Position numbers and translations under genes: made by a program. This document shows positions 51,876 to 62,691 of a DNA stretch of 64,000 nt, in pieces (position 1 is the stretch's first letter; every line of letters begins with the position of its first letter). The notes beneath the pieces are model-generated. The model was not told the DNA's origin and searched no databases. It saw only the letters and a list, made by a program, of their open reading frames with translations. The stretch is taken from assembly GCF_965638725.1 (NCBI RefSeq), contig NC_134949.1, forward strand, positions 125,300,294-125,364,293, in the 5' to 3' direction. The stretch comes from Aptenodytes patagonicus (lineage: Eukaryota; Chordata; Aves; Sphenisciformes; Spheniscidae).

Positions 51876-52157
51876 CTGTCTTCTTTTCTTCTTTTCCTTT
51901 TTCTTTTTTTCCTTTTCCTGTGTTTTCTTCTCTTCAGTTCCTGATATTTCTAAACGTTTGCTGCTTCTAGCTGTTTCAGAGCAAGTCACTGACAAAGCCC
52001 TCAGAATAGTTAGCGTGAGAATTTTCACTTCTGTATTCTCTACTGCGTCACCTACAATCATTACCTCTGCTACAGCTGCTGCTGATACTTCTGTGCTTCG
52101 GTGAATCTTTAGTATCCCGGCTTTTTGTGCCACATTCTGACTTATTATCTTCTGTCA
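51876..52157 (-). pseudogene. LCA5L: LCA5L N-terminal exon, recognisable but with broken reading frame
   Basis: 282 nt between a good acceptor (pyrimidine tract, ATTTTAG) and a GTGATA donor. The frame required by the next exon (phase 1) reads from TEDNKSECGTKSRDTKDSPK to NYSEGFVSDLL, the latter resembling human DYSEDFLCDC. It meets TGA at 52048-52050 and again at 51976-51978, plus further stops. Past the second stop, similarity (SETARSSKRLEISGTEEKKT, then a Lys/Glu-rich run like human KEKEKKK) continues in another frame, which cannot splice in frame to 48488. So the exon keeps its splice sites but does not encode one continuous N-terminus here. Alternatives: 5' UTR use with translation from 48420, or assembly indels. 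The similarity to human was judged from memory. Confidence 0.55.
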
Positions 52158-52367
52158 CTAAAATATGGAGGAAACAATCATCTGAGTTCACCACTGTGTT
52201 ATGGTAGAAGACTCAAGGAGTTGACCTCCATAACCTGTCAGGAATCAGAATGTTACTGAGTTGTTTACAGCTAACATAAACAATACTAAACAGTGTTCAA
52301 CTATATTAAACGATGCTAAGAAATACTAAGTTACCTTTAAAAAAAAAAAGTAATTACTCTTTAACCC

Positions 52368-52965
52368 TGTGCTGGTTTTGGCTGGGATAGAGTTAGTTTT
52401 CTTCACAGTAGCTGGTATGGGGCTATGCTTTGGATTTGTGCTGGCAAGTGTTGATCTGTTGGCAACAGAGATGTTTTGGCTATTGCTGAGCAGGCTTACA
52501 CAAAGTCAAGGCCTTTTCTGCTCCTCACCCCACCCCACCAGCGAGTAGGCTGGGGGTGCACAAGAAGTTGGGAGGGGACACAGCTGGGACAGCTGACCCC
52601 AACTGACCAAAGGGATATCCCACACCATATGACGTCATGCTCAGTATATAAAGCTGGGGGAAGAAGAAGGAAGGGGGGGATGTTCGGAGTGATGGCGTTT
52701 GTCTTCCCAAGTCACCGTTCCGCGTGATGGAGCCCTGCTTTCCTGGAGATGGCTGAACACCTGCCTGCCGGTGGGAAGGAGTGAATGAATTCCTTGTTTT
52801 GCTTTGCTTGCATGCGCGGCTTTTGCTTTGCCTATTAAACTGTCTTTATCTCAACCCACGAATTTTCTCATTTTTACTCTTCTGATTCTCTCCCCCATCC
52901 CACCGGGGGGGAGTGAGTGAGCGGCTGGGTGGTGCTTAGTTGCTGGCTGGGGTCAAACCACGACA
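52368..52965 (+). mobile_element. Solo LTR of an avian endogenous retrovirus
   Basis: A 598-bp element starting TGTGCTGG and ending CCACGACA, flanked by a perfect 5-bp target duplication AACCC (52363-52367 and 52966-52970). It has a TATATAAAG box at 52645-52653, a CRE palindrome TGACGTCA at about 52630-52637 and an ATTAAA-type signal near 52832. No internal viral region remains on either side, so it is a solo LTR left by recombination. The 5-bp duplication and LTR start fit the ERVL/class III-like LTRs common in birds, though the family name is from memory. The intact duplication suggests moderate or young age. It is antisense to LCA5L. Confidence 0.88.
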
Positions 52966-52970
52966 AACCC

Positions 52971-55100
52971 ATTAAAATAATTTTGTGGTCTGTAGTAAGT
53001 TTGTTTCCAGAATGACCTGCAATATGAAATATAGTAGTTTTTATCTCAGAATTTACTATGATATTGGCAGGTATTTTCTAAAGATTTACAAGGTACTACC
53101 ATTTAAATGTAAATAGATACCATAGTTTGTCTCCTGTAATGTATACATATTCTCCATGATTAATGAAATTTAAAAGAAATGTAATTGCATTTATGCTCAA
53201 TACCTACAAAGTGCTTTACAATATTAAAAAAATAATTGTTCAAGTCTCTAGAAACTGGGTATTTCTAACTGTGTTTTTATAGTATTTTTAGCTTTCTATT
53301 CATGTCATAAAAATATCATTTAGTCATATTTTTCAATAATTAGATCACAAATCAGATCACAAAATTAACTTATGCATTAAAATAGAAAAAAAAAATCTTA
53401 GCTGCCATACTAACATTATAGGTAGAGGATAGAGCCACACCTAAAGCTGCACAACAAAATATCTGACTTAGAGACTGAAATAAAGGTTTTCTTCAACTTT
53501 TGGGATGTTGTTTCTTTTTTTTCAAATCAGAATTGTTTGTAAAAACAAAACAGCCTGCTAAATAAAACCTCACAATGTAATAAAAGTGTCTCTGCACAAT
53601 TTCAGAAGAAACATTAGGGAAAATTTCAGTGTTTTTTTAATGAAAACAATTTCTTCACAGCCTAATTGTACTTAACACATTTGTTTACTTTTGAAAATGC
53701 TGCAAGACACTTATCTCCATGTCTACGCACCCATATAGCTCGGAAAATATCACCTGTAATGCACTGTTGTTGTCAGAGATGTTGTTCTCTGATGAGATGA
53801 TGATCTCATTCTGTTTGATCAGGTTCTAAGTAACATTGCTGCTTCCTCTGGAATTGTCTTTTCTCAGTAGTCCAATTTTCAAGCAAAACAAACTCTCCTA
53901 ATTGTTTGGCTTTTTAAAAAACATATATTTGGCATAAAATATAGAATGCTGACTAATTTTCTATGTCTTTGTGAATATCTGTTATACCTCAATTTTTTTC
54001 CCTACTGAGGCTACTGGAGAGTAGAACAGATTACTTCATACTCCTGACAGCATTATTTAAACACTGGGGTTCTGGTAAAAATTATTTCTTGGGATATGGT
54101 TCAATCTGTTTCATTTTCTTAATATCACATGAAGACTATTCAGACCATAGTTTTATAGATGCAGAATTCTACCCAGTAGCAGAATAAGTTGTATATCTGG
54201 GGGCATCTAAACGGAGCATAGCAATTATGTAAAAGAAATTTGAGGGGGGTTAAAATGATATTTTAGTTCAGATGGATTTTAACAAGTAGCCTTCACTAAA
54301 AAAATGAGAAGACATTTTTAGAACATTCTAACTCCTTTGTTGGCATTTTTGCTTTGTGGTGGCATTTTATTTTAAATTAATTTCTTAAAGGGGAGAGGGG
54401 AATTGCATAACTCGCAAAGAAAATTAAACAGTGTGCAAAGGATTGCACAAAATGTTCTAGGTTGAATCAAAACAGTTTCGTTACTCTTCATTCCCTTACA
54501 TGAAAAAGTCTTCCTTGTGGAAGACTGAGGAATGCCCAGGATCCTACTAAACTTGAGCCAGTGCAATAACCCCAAGAGGTGAGAACTCGTATTTTAACAT
54601 GAGGATTAGGCAAAGGCTAGCTTGGTACATAGATCTGTATTTCTGTTTAAATTTGATTTGTGCTGTCAACACTTTCTGGCCAAACTGTCTTTAAATCAAA
54701 TTAGCTTAAATTAAACTTAAAGCTACTGCTTTAATTTGTTTTGACGAGAAGTGTGGGCTGAATCTCACCATCTGGCTTCAAGAGCAGATGTTGAGAAGTA
54801 AATAAAATGGAAAAGGAGAAGACACAAAAACAAAAGGTGACGGACAAGAAACAGAGAAAAGAAATTAAAGGTATTACTATAGAAATGAAGAAAAAAAAGC
54901 AGTAGCTGAAGGGGGACTGAAATGGACAAACACTGGGAGAATGTATGTTGAAGGAAGAGATGCAGGAACAAGGATAATTAGGGCCAAATTTATCTGTCAG
55001 AGATGAAAATGCCATTTCAAGCATCCAGAAACTGCAACACCGTCACGGGGAAGAATTAATTGTAGTCTGCATGCAAAAACAGAGTAAGTAAATGAAGGGG
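52971..55100. other. LCA5L 5' intron, no exon recognised
   Basis: AT-rich, with short T/A homopolymers and no recognised exon or transposon. Any LCA5L 5' UTR exon here is not visible by eye. Confidence 0.5.
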
Positions 55101-55129
55101 GAGTCCTGGTGGGAGAACACTGCCTGACT

Positions 55130-56120
55130 TCCCAGGCCAGCAGTCCCTCGCCCTCACAGCTGAGCCCTGAGCCCCAGGGGAACCAAGCTGCATGCCAGAG
55201 CCCACCTGCTCACGCAGGAAGGGCGAGGGCGTATCCAGGGCCCTCAGACCTGCCTCCGGGCTCCTCCAAGAGCCCCGAACAGCTCCCTGGTGTGGTCCAC
55301 ACAAGCCAGAGCTCCCCCACCACCCTCACGACTGCAGGGTTCCCCAGGGTGCTGGTGGGGTCCAACCGCCACCCTGCTCTCCCCAACCGCCTCAGAGGCC
55401 TCGAAGCCCTGCAGCCCCCCCCCGATGCCCTGGCAGCGCCCCCGACGCCCTGACAGGCAGCGCCCCGCCCCGCCCCGCCAGCCAACTCAGTACCTCAACA
55501 CCCAGCCCCAGGCCCTGACAGCCACCTCGAGGCCCTGGCACTCAGCCCCACGGCCCGGCACCTGGCCTGACACCGCCCTGCTCTGCTCTCCTTGTCCAAA
55601 GCGGGAGAGCAGCCCCTCGCCACTGGGCACCTTCAGGCGGGGGATCCCACCTTCCCCTCTGCCCTCTCAAGAAATCTTCTCCATCCCTCCCCACCTCTGC
55701 CCTGCCCCTGCCCCAGTGCCCACCCCGGCGCGCCCCGGCCCCTCCCGGCCTCCCGGCGGCCCCCGCCGCCATTACCGACCTCCTCGGCCGACAGGCGCGT
55801 CGCCGTTGCCATGGGGACAGGCGGCGACCGCGGGGCACCCTGGGAGCTGTAGTCGCAGCCGGCGCGGCGGCCTCGCCCGCCCGCGCCGCCCCCCTCGCCC
55901 TCTTCCCTCGCCCCGCACCCTGCAGAGATGTCTGCGTATATATTTCCACCCTCTTATTTCTGTACCCTTAATGGGAATTTGACAATGCGGTGTGCAGGCA
56001 GCGGGTCCCTCTGCGCCATGAGCCATAGGCTGCGGAGCCTCATGGTGGCCGTGGAGGCACCTCACGCCGTGGAGTGTCGTGTGTGGTGTGGGGTGGTGCG
56101 CGGCCTGGGAGCGCACAGGC
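55130..56120. promoter_or_regulatory. CpG island, probable LCA5L promoter
   Basis: GC- and CpG-rich block about 3-4 kb upstream of the LCA5L N-terminal exon and about 2 kb before the SH3BGR start codon. An X-box lies at 55805-55818. A minus-strand frame from the ATG within the X-box (MATATRLSAEE, then a possible GTCGGT donor) could be a 5' exon, but this is speculative. SH3BGR-directed activity is also possible because the two genes are head to head in human. Confidence 0.65.
55805..55818 (-). promoter_or_regulatory. Consensus RFX X-box
   Basis: The minus strand reads GTCCCCATGGCAAC, which fits the X-box consensus RYYVYYATRRNRAC at every position. RFX factors bind such sites in promoters of ciliary genes, in keeping with LCA5L being a lebercilin relative. 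Binding itself is not shown. Confidence 0.7.
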
Positions 56121-58185
56121 CAAACCCAACAGGCTCCAAACTCACGGTTTGGAGCTGCACAAAACATTCTTATGTTGAAAAAGGGGAAAAATCCCTTAGG
56201 AATGAAAGCAGCTGGAGCAATATTTTTCTTCAAGGTTGGACACAATGGGAATCGTGCCCTGAAGTCCCCACCTGCCAAGCCCTAGGTGGGCAGAGGCTTT
56301 GGGCCGCATCCTGGTTTTTTCCCTGTGTAGTTCAGTGGACATTTCAGGTGTGACGTAGAACAGGAGCGAGCGTTAATTGGCAATTTTGTCCCAGTCCTGA
56401 CCCTGGACATTTGATGGTGCAAATAATTACCGCTTTGATTATTATTAGTATCGCTATACTTGCAAGTCTTATCAGCATGCTTTGAAGCCAGTGACCACTG
56501 CATCCTTTGTTTGCACTAAATTAATTTGGAAACAGCATGTTCCAAATGGCCAGTCATTTCCGTTGAATTTACTAGGCTATACTCACATACAAAATCTCCT
56601 GAGAAACAAGCATGTGTAATAATGTCTGGCAATAATTTATGTTTTTGCACTAAGGTGGTTTTTTTTGTTGTTGTTTTACAGGAAAATACTCTGAAAATAC
56701 CCAATTCTAACAGGCTTTTCTTTTTGCTGGACCTTCTATTGCCTTTCAAAAGAAGAAAGAAATGACAGATGGTGAGCCACAGTAAACAGTGCAAACTATC
56801 CATACTGTTATTTTTAGTTTTCAGTGAGGTTTTTCAGGATCCCTGTTCCATACATGGAATACTGCATTTCCAGCTTCACATAATGGTTTGCACAGACAAA
56901 AACCATACTTTCAAGAGCATCTTTACTATTGTGCATTCGGTCCTACCTAATCAATCCTGGAAAGAAGCATTATATTCAATTTTAAGTATTTTCAGGATTG
57001 GACACTGCTATATTCAATCTTAACATTTGAAATGTGTGTAAGCACTTTCTAAAACCTAGGCCAGTTTCACCTCTGACATTGGGTCAGCTTTACTGAGCTC
57101 AGTGGCATGTTGCTCACTTACAGCAGAAACAAACTTGGCCCTTAAAATCTGAAAGTAATCTGTTACCACGTAACATTCTTAAAATACCTCTCATGCTCAG
57201 AGACCTCCTTAAGCAAATGCATGCAGGCAGCCGCTGAATTGTGACCATCTCTGGGGTAGAAGGTGATAACCAGATGGAAAAAAAGCATCCTGGATAACAC
57301 AGTAGAATGGGATATTTTTTACCAAGTATTCTGGACCTCCTCTTACACCTTGTGCCCTGGCAGTCTTCACTGGCGATGCAAAAAGAAGGAAAAAATATGA
57401 CAATAGGTTCTGGATACATAGAATCAGCCAAATCACCCTCCTCAGCATTAGGAAATGTACTGACACATATTTATTTCAGAGAAGTCCTTGAGCCCTGCAG
57501 TGTGGATGATGATCTGAATTCTTTAAAGCTGAGAGCGTTTGTAACCGAGGCTTATTTCAATATGATCTCTGCTATAATTACTTCTGCGTCTATGCTCCCC
57601 TTGCCCTCCCCTTCCTTCTTCCCCTTGTATAATGTAAAATTTGCAGCTACAACTCCGAAGCGTCCTTGTGGTCAGGGAGAGGGTACGAGCCCTTTTATGC
57701 AGGAGGTAGCTGTGTCAGTGCCCATGCAACATTAAACATTACCTGACAGCTTTGTGATCGCCCCCAGCACTAAGTTGTCGGCTCCCTGTCCCTTCTCCCT
57801 TCTCAGTTGTCCCTTCCCCCTCTCCCAGATATTTCTCCAGCCCTGCCTCATTGGTGCACTACTCTCCTTTGCCTTTTTTGGACTGCCACCCTGTCAATCT
57901 AATGCAATAAGGCCAGGGGCAGGTGCAAACCCCTTGCTATGTCTCCTCTTACTAACCAATCCTCTACCGGCCCCTCGTCCCAAAATACCTAAAAGCCAAT
58001 GGAGTGGGAAAACCCGGGACCCCGGGCAGAGGGAGAGGCTAAAGCTGCTGGATTGCTGGGGCGGGGGGCATCCATTTAGGACCCGGGTTAGCCCAGGAGC
58101 TGCTGAACGCTTGGATTCCTCTTGGGACTGTGGTGACTTGTGGATAGCAGGCGTGCTCTGCTGATTCATTTTCATCACCGTCAAC
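56121..58185. other. Interval upstream of SH3BGR
   Basis: No recognised coding exon. The last about 200 bases before 58186 probably hold the SH3BGR core promoter and 5' UTR: a CCAAT box at 57996-58000, then a moderately GC-rich leader. A 142-codon open frame at 57307-57735 resembles no known family. Confidence 0.45.
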
Positions 58186-58230
58186 ATGGTGATCAAAGTC
58201 TTTGTAGCCACATCTTCAGGGTCTACAGCG
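58186..58230 (+). CDS. SH3BGR: SH3BGR first coding exon (gene continues past the window)
   Basis: 45 nt encoding MVIKVFVATSSGSTA, followed by a GTAGGT donor in phase 0. The human protein begins MVIKVFVATSSGSIA and its first exon ends at the same place as far as I recall. SH3BGR is a small glutamate-rich protein with a thioredoxin-like fold, mainly in heart and skeletal muscle. The next exon (IRKKQQEV-like) was not found before 64000, so the remainder of the window is intron 1. SH3BGRL paralogues share the MVI(K/R)V(F/Y) start, but the position after LCA5L supports SH3BGR. Confidence 0.9.
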
Positions 58231-58763
58231 GTAGGTGTCTCATTTAACATACTCCTCTTTCTGCTGGGGTCAGGTTGGTAAATTAGCCTAGATGATCCCA
58301 GGACAACCTGAGTTTGCACGGCGAAAAAAACACTGGATTTCTTCTAGTCTGCATTGCGCATCTTATTCTTGAAAGCTATTCAAGATGTAGAGAATTCCTA
58401 TTAATGCAGGCTTGCTTGCATGCGAGTTTTTACTACAGGTATAACATTTACATATAAATTATCTGTCATTTAATAGATTTACTTCTGTTTTAAAAAGTAT
58501 ATGCAATATATATTCACTGAAGAAGGAAAAAGTGGATATTGTATTTGTACAAAAGCTAAGGTAGATTGTTTACAGTAGAAATTTATGCATGTCTTTTTAA
58601 AAGAGACTTTAGGACACTGCTCCTGCAAAAGGGGAATTCTGTCTAAGAAAGAGCCTGGAGCCAAAGTAAGCTGAATAAAGTTATGCAGAAAAAAATTCTT
58701 CCCCACCCCCATCCCTTTTCCTAGGTTTTGTTCTGGGTTTTTTTTTGTTTTTCCTTGGTGTTT

Positions 58764-58788
58764 TGTGTGTGTGTGTGTGTGTGTGTGT
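58764..58788. repeat. (GT)n microsatellite
   Basis: About 12 uninterrupted TG dinucleotides in SH3BGR intron 1. Confidence 0.95.
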
Positions 58789-60689
58789 CTTGAAATGCTC
58801 TACTGATGATTTTTAGTATTGAGATCTACTGCTGTAGCTGTCAGCATAGTGTATCAGCTGAAGGGAAGGGCATGTGAATAGTAGGGAGGTTGGAAGTCCG
58901 TGGGAGGTGGGAACCGGGAAAGGACTGTTTCCTTTTATATCCAGTTCCCAGATGAGCTCAGATTGCAGTTTTCCTTTGGCAGTCACTCACTCCCAGTGAC
59001 ATGGCTAAACAAACTGGCTGGTGCTTGTGCATAGCTGTAACTACATCTCTGTCTCTCTGACACCAGCTCCGTGTCTTTAAGAAGCTTCCAGAGTTGAAAA
59101 GCTCCAAAAACCACACCCTGTTCACGGGGCCATCATCTCTAGACAATGAACCGGGGGGGTCATTCACTAAAATTCAAATTGGAATACAGCTGAGGAAGTT
59201 TGCAGTTCTCTCATCAGCTTGTCTCGCCAGCCTATCGCTAAGCCTGACACTCTAAATTTACTATTGACATTTTAGCATTCCTTTTTTTATGAGAAACCTC
59301 AGATGCAAGGGAAAAAAAGAAGAGGGGGTTGGAAACTGCAGGTTTGGTAATTTGTAATCTAGCAGTTACTGCTCAAGTGGGTTTATAAATTGCCATACGC
59401 TGTGCGTTGGCAGTCTTTTTGCTCCTTTTTGGTCTCCTGTTTTGGTCTCTTTGGTTGACCAAAGAAGAGTTGTCCCTACCTCCTTTGCCACTCATCCATT
59501 TTCTGGGGAAAGTTGTGACTGTGACTGAAACCCCATTGCAGACACTCAGTATGTGTGTGTTGGGCCCATCATCATCTCGCGTGCCTCAGGCACGCACTGT
59601 TGCCACTCCAGCTATAGGATTGGGGCTGTAGTTCAGCAAGGCAGTTGTACGAGTGCTTTGATTAAACACTGACATTCAGAGATCACTTACGCAATTAAAA
59701 CTGAGCGTATCATATATTTAGCACTAGCTGAACTAAGATCTTTCCTCTGCTAGACACATTCCTTGTATCTTCTCCCAGCTAGCAGCTGTAACTAACTCCT
59801 TTCCTCTTGGACTGCAGTGAAGGGATGTGTATGCTACCCTGAACACTGAGCAACATGCAAGCTTTATCCAGCCATTTTGAGCTGTTAAGCATTGCTATTG
59901 TGGCTTGTTACTGCTAAGAAAGATCGCTAATGCCAGTGAACTGTATAGGTTTTAAGCTTATAAATGCCAATCTCCATCGTATGTTAGCAGCCCACAAAAG
60001 CTGTTAGTGAGATCCCAGACATACACTGGAAGGAAGGGTATGGCATCTTTACACGGCAATATGGCTCTGTATGTCGTCCTTCCTGGTGTGTTGGGGGTAC
60101 ATGTAGCTGTAGCAATCTCAGAGGCAGCATGTGTTCAGATTACTGACACATAATTGCAATGCCAAGTAAACACAATGTTCAGCTGGAGTCGTTTTCCACA
60201 TTTACTGACGAGAATGGATGGAAGGTATGTTTTCAATGAACCTTTAATGAGTTTTGGTATATATAAAATAAAACTCACTCATGCAAGGAGCCAGCACAAA
60301 CCCCAATATATCACTAAAATCCCATTAAAAACAAATTTTGTATCAGCCTTGTACAGCTTTTCCTGAGAAGAATGAATTTAATCCCTAAAGAGCTTAAATT
60401 GGAAGTCCAAATTCTCCTAGTAGCACTGGTGCTCTCTTCAATGTGGCCAATCTCCATCACATGCGAGTTGTTCATTTTGAATTTCAAAATAAGATGGGCC
60501 CAGCCTCCCCTGGTGTAAATCAGCAGAGGATCATTGGTAAAGAATGAAAAACATTTCTATTCTATGTACTACACAGTCACACTACTAATTGCAACTGGTT
60601 TTCATGTTAATAAATACTTTTTAAAAGTGAATGCAGTGAACCCAGTAACATTCTGGTGCTCTGGATCAGATGCTTGAATGATATAATTC

Positions 60690-61691
60690 ACTGTGACAAG
60701 TGGTGTCCTGCAGAGGTCCGTATTGGGACTGGTTTAATACTGTTTAATATCTTCATCAGTGACATAGACAGTGGGATCGAGCGCACCCTCAGCAAGTTTG
60801 CAGATGACACCAAGCTGAGTGGTGCGGCTGACATGCCTGAGGGACGGGATGCCATCCAGAGGGACCTGGACAAGCTCGAGAAGTGGGCCCCAGTGAACCT
60901 CATGAGGTTTAACAAGGCCAAGTGCAAGGTCCTGCCCCTGGGTCGGGGCAACCCCCAGTATCAATACAGGCTGGGGGATGAAGGGATTGAGAGCAGCCCT
61001 GCTGAGAAGGACTTGGGGGTACTGGTGGGTGAAAAGCTGGACATGAGCCAGCAATGTGCGCTCGCAGCCCAGAAGGCCAATCGTATCCTGGGCTGCATCA
61101 AAAGCAGCGTGGCCAGCAGGTCGAGGGAGGTGATTCTGCCCCTCTGCTCTGCTCTGGTGAGACCCCACCTGGAGTGCTGCGTCCAGCTCTGGAGCCCTCA
61201 GCATAAGAAAGACACGGACCTGTTGGAGCGGGTCCAGAAGGGGGCCACGAAAATGATCAGGGGACTGGAACACCTCTCCTATGAGGAAAGGCTGAGAGAG
61301 TTGGGGTTGTTCAGCCTGGAGAAGAGAAGGCTTCGGGGAGACCTTACTGCAGCCTATCAGTACTTAAAGGGGGCTTCTAAGAAAGATGGGGACTAACTTT
61401 TTAGCAGGGCCTGTTGTGACAGGACAAGGGGGAATGGTTTTAAACTAAAAGAGGATAGATTCAGACTAGATAATAGAGATTTTTTACACTGAAGGTGGTG
61501 AAACACTGGCACAGATTGCCCAGAGAGGTGGTGGATGCCCCATCCCTGGAAACGTTCCAGGTCAGGCTGGACGGGGCTCTGAGCAACCTGATCTAGTTGA
61601 AGATGTCTCTGCCCACGGCAGGGGGGTTGGACTAGATGACCTTTAAAGGTCCCTTCCAACCCAAACTATTCTATGATTCTATGATTCTATG
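60690..61691 (+). repeat. CR1 LINE, 5'-truncated, in SH3BGR intron 1
   Basis: About 1 kb CR1 copy on the gene's strand. It keeps the C-terminal half of the reverse transcriptase in one open frame to 61396, including the catalytic FADDTKL motif ([20 protein letters not shown]), then [60 protein letters not shown] and [22 protein letters not shown] then cuts the frame and the 3' UTR follows, ending in three exact ATTCTATG units (61668-61691). The long open frame means fairly low divergence, so it is younger than the copy at 6479. The 5' edge is approximate. Confidence 0.95.
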
Positions 61692-62607
61692 ACTGTGGCT
61701 CTAGAGCAAATCTGCAGTCTGTATTTTTCCCCTCAATGATTCAGAAACTTATTTTAAATAACTTCAGCTTTATTATCTTTCTGCTTCAAACTTAGCTGAT
61801 ATTGAACTATTCATTAAGGCAAGCAAAAGTGGAGACACTTATTTATAGCGCTAAAAAGTACTAAATGCTTGGCTGGAAGCAAGCAGTAAAAAAATAACAT
61901 AATTTTGTTACTAGCCACAGAGGTGTTTAGAAATGGGTAATATCCTGCAAGGTTCTAGGGTACCATGAATCACGGGAGAAAGGGGGTTCGTGTGTTACAC
62001 AGAGGAAGTCTTCCAAAGTCTTGCTTACTGCTGCTCATGGTTAGGGCACCTCTAAAATCCTTTTATTCCCCGTGCTTTTGGTGACATGTTATGAACTTGC
62101 CCACCTTCAAATCTATAGGTCTCAGAAAGACTGAGGAAGATGTAGACTATTTGAATTATGCCCTCTAAAATACAGGGTAGGGCTTTGTCGTCCATGACTG
62201 TGAATCTAGCCATATATAAACCTGAGCTCAAATTTCAAATCAATTTCAAGTCAAATCAGAGGTTTGAGTGTGATAAATAAGAATAGTTATCAGGAATAGG
62301 TTGTCCCTGCAGTGTTAGAACCAGAAGCTGCAGCAACTCTGCAGTAAGTTGTTGACCATGTACCGTTTGCTTCTGCCATAGGCAGCTGGTCAACATGAAT
62401 GCTCTGGATTGTGAGGATATAGATGATAATATTTAATTATGCATCAGGTGAAACTAATGTTATCTGTAGCTTTTACACTCTAGCTAGATAATATTTATTT
62501 AAAACAGTTTTTTAAGGGAGTAGCAGCTAGGAGTGGTGGAACTTAAGCTTTGTTGAAAGGGAAAATGACATTGATGAAATAACATCCCGCTCACCACCAC
62601 TTTCCAG

Positions 62608-62691
62608 GGAATCTATGCCCAAGTAATCTGAATTCTTCCCATGCTATCAGGAATCTATGCCCAAGTAATCTGAATTCTTCCCGTGCTATCA
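62608..62691. repeat. 42-bp tandem duplication
   Basis: Two adjacent 42-bp units (62608-62649 and 62650-62691) beginning GGAATCTATGCCC, differing at one base. In SH3BGR intron 1. Confidence 0.95.

Noticed and set aside
51807-52133. 108-codon minus-strand frame beginning MAQKAGILK over the LCA5L N-terminal exon
   Set aside because: Open, but in a phase that runs into a stop after splicing to the 48488 exon, and its first part does not resemble LCA5L.
57307-57735. 142-codon plus-strand frame upstream of SH3BGR
   Set aside because: No recognised domain and no resemblance to SH3BGR. Length is within chance for this composition.
60734-61273. 179-codon minus-strand open frame
   Set aside because: Antisense shadow of the CR1 reverse transcriptase.
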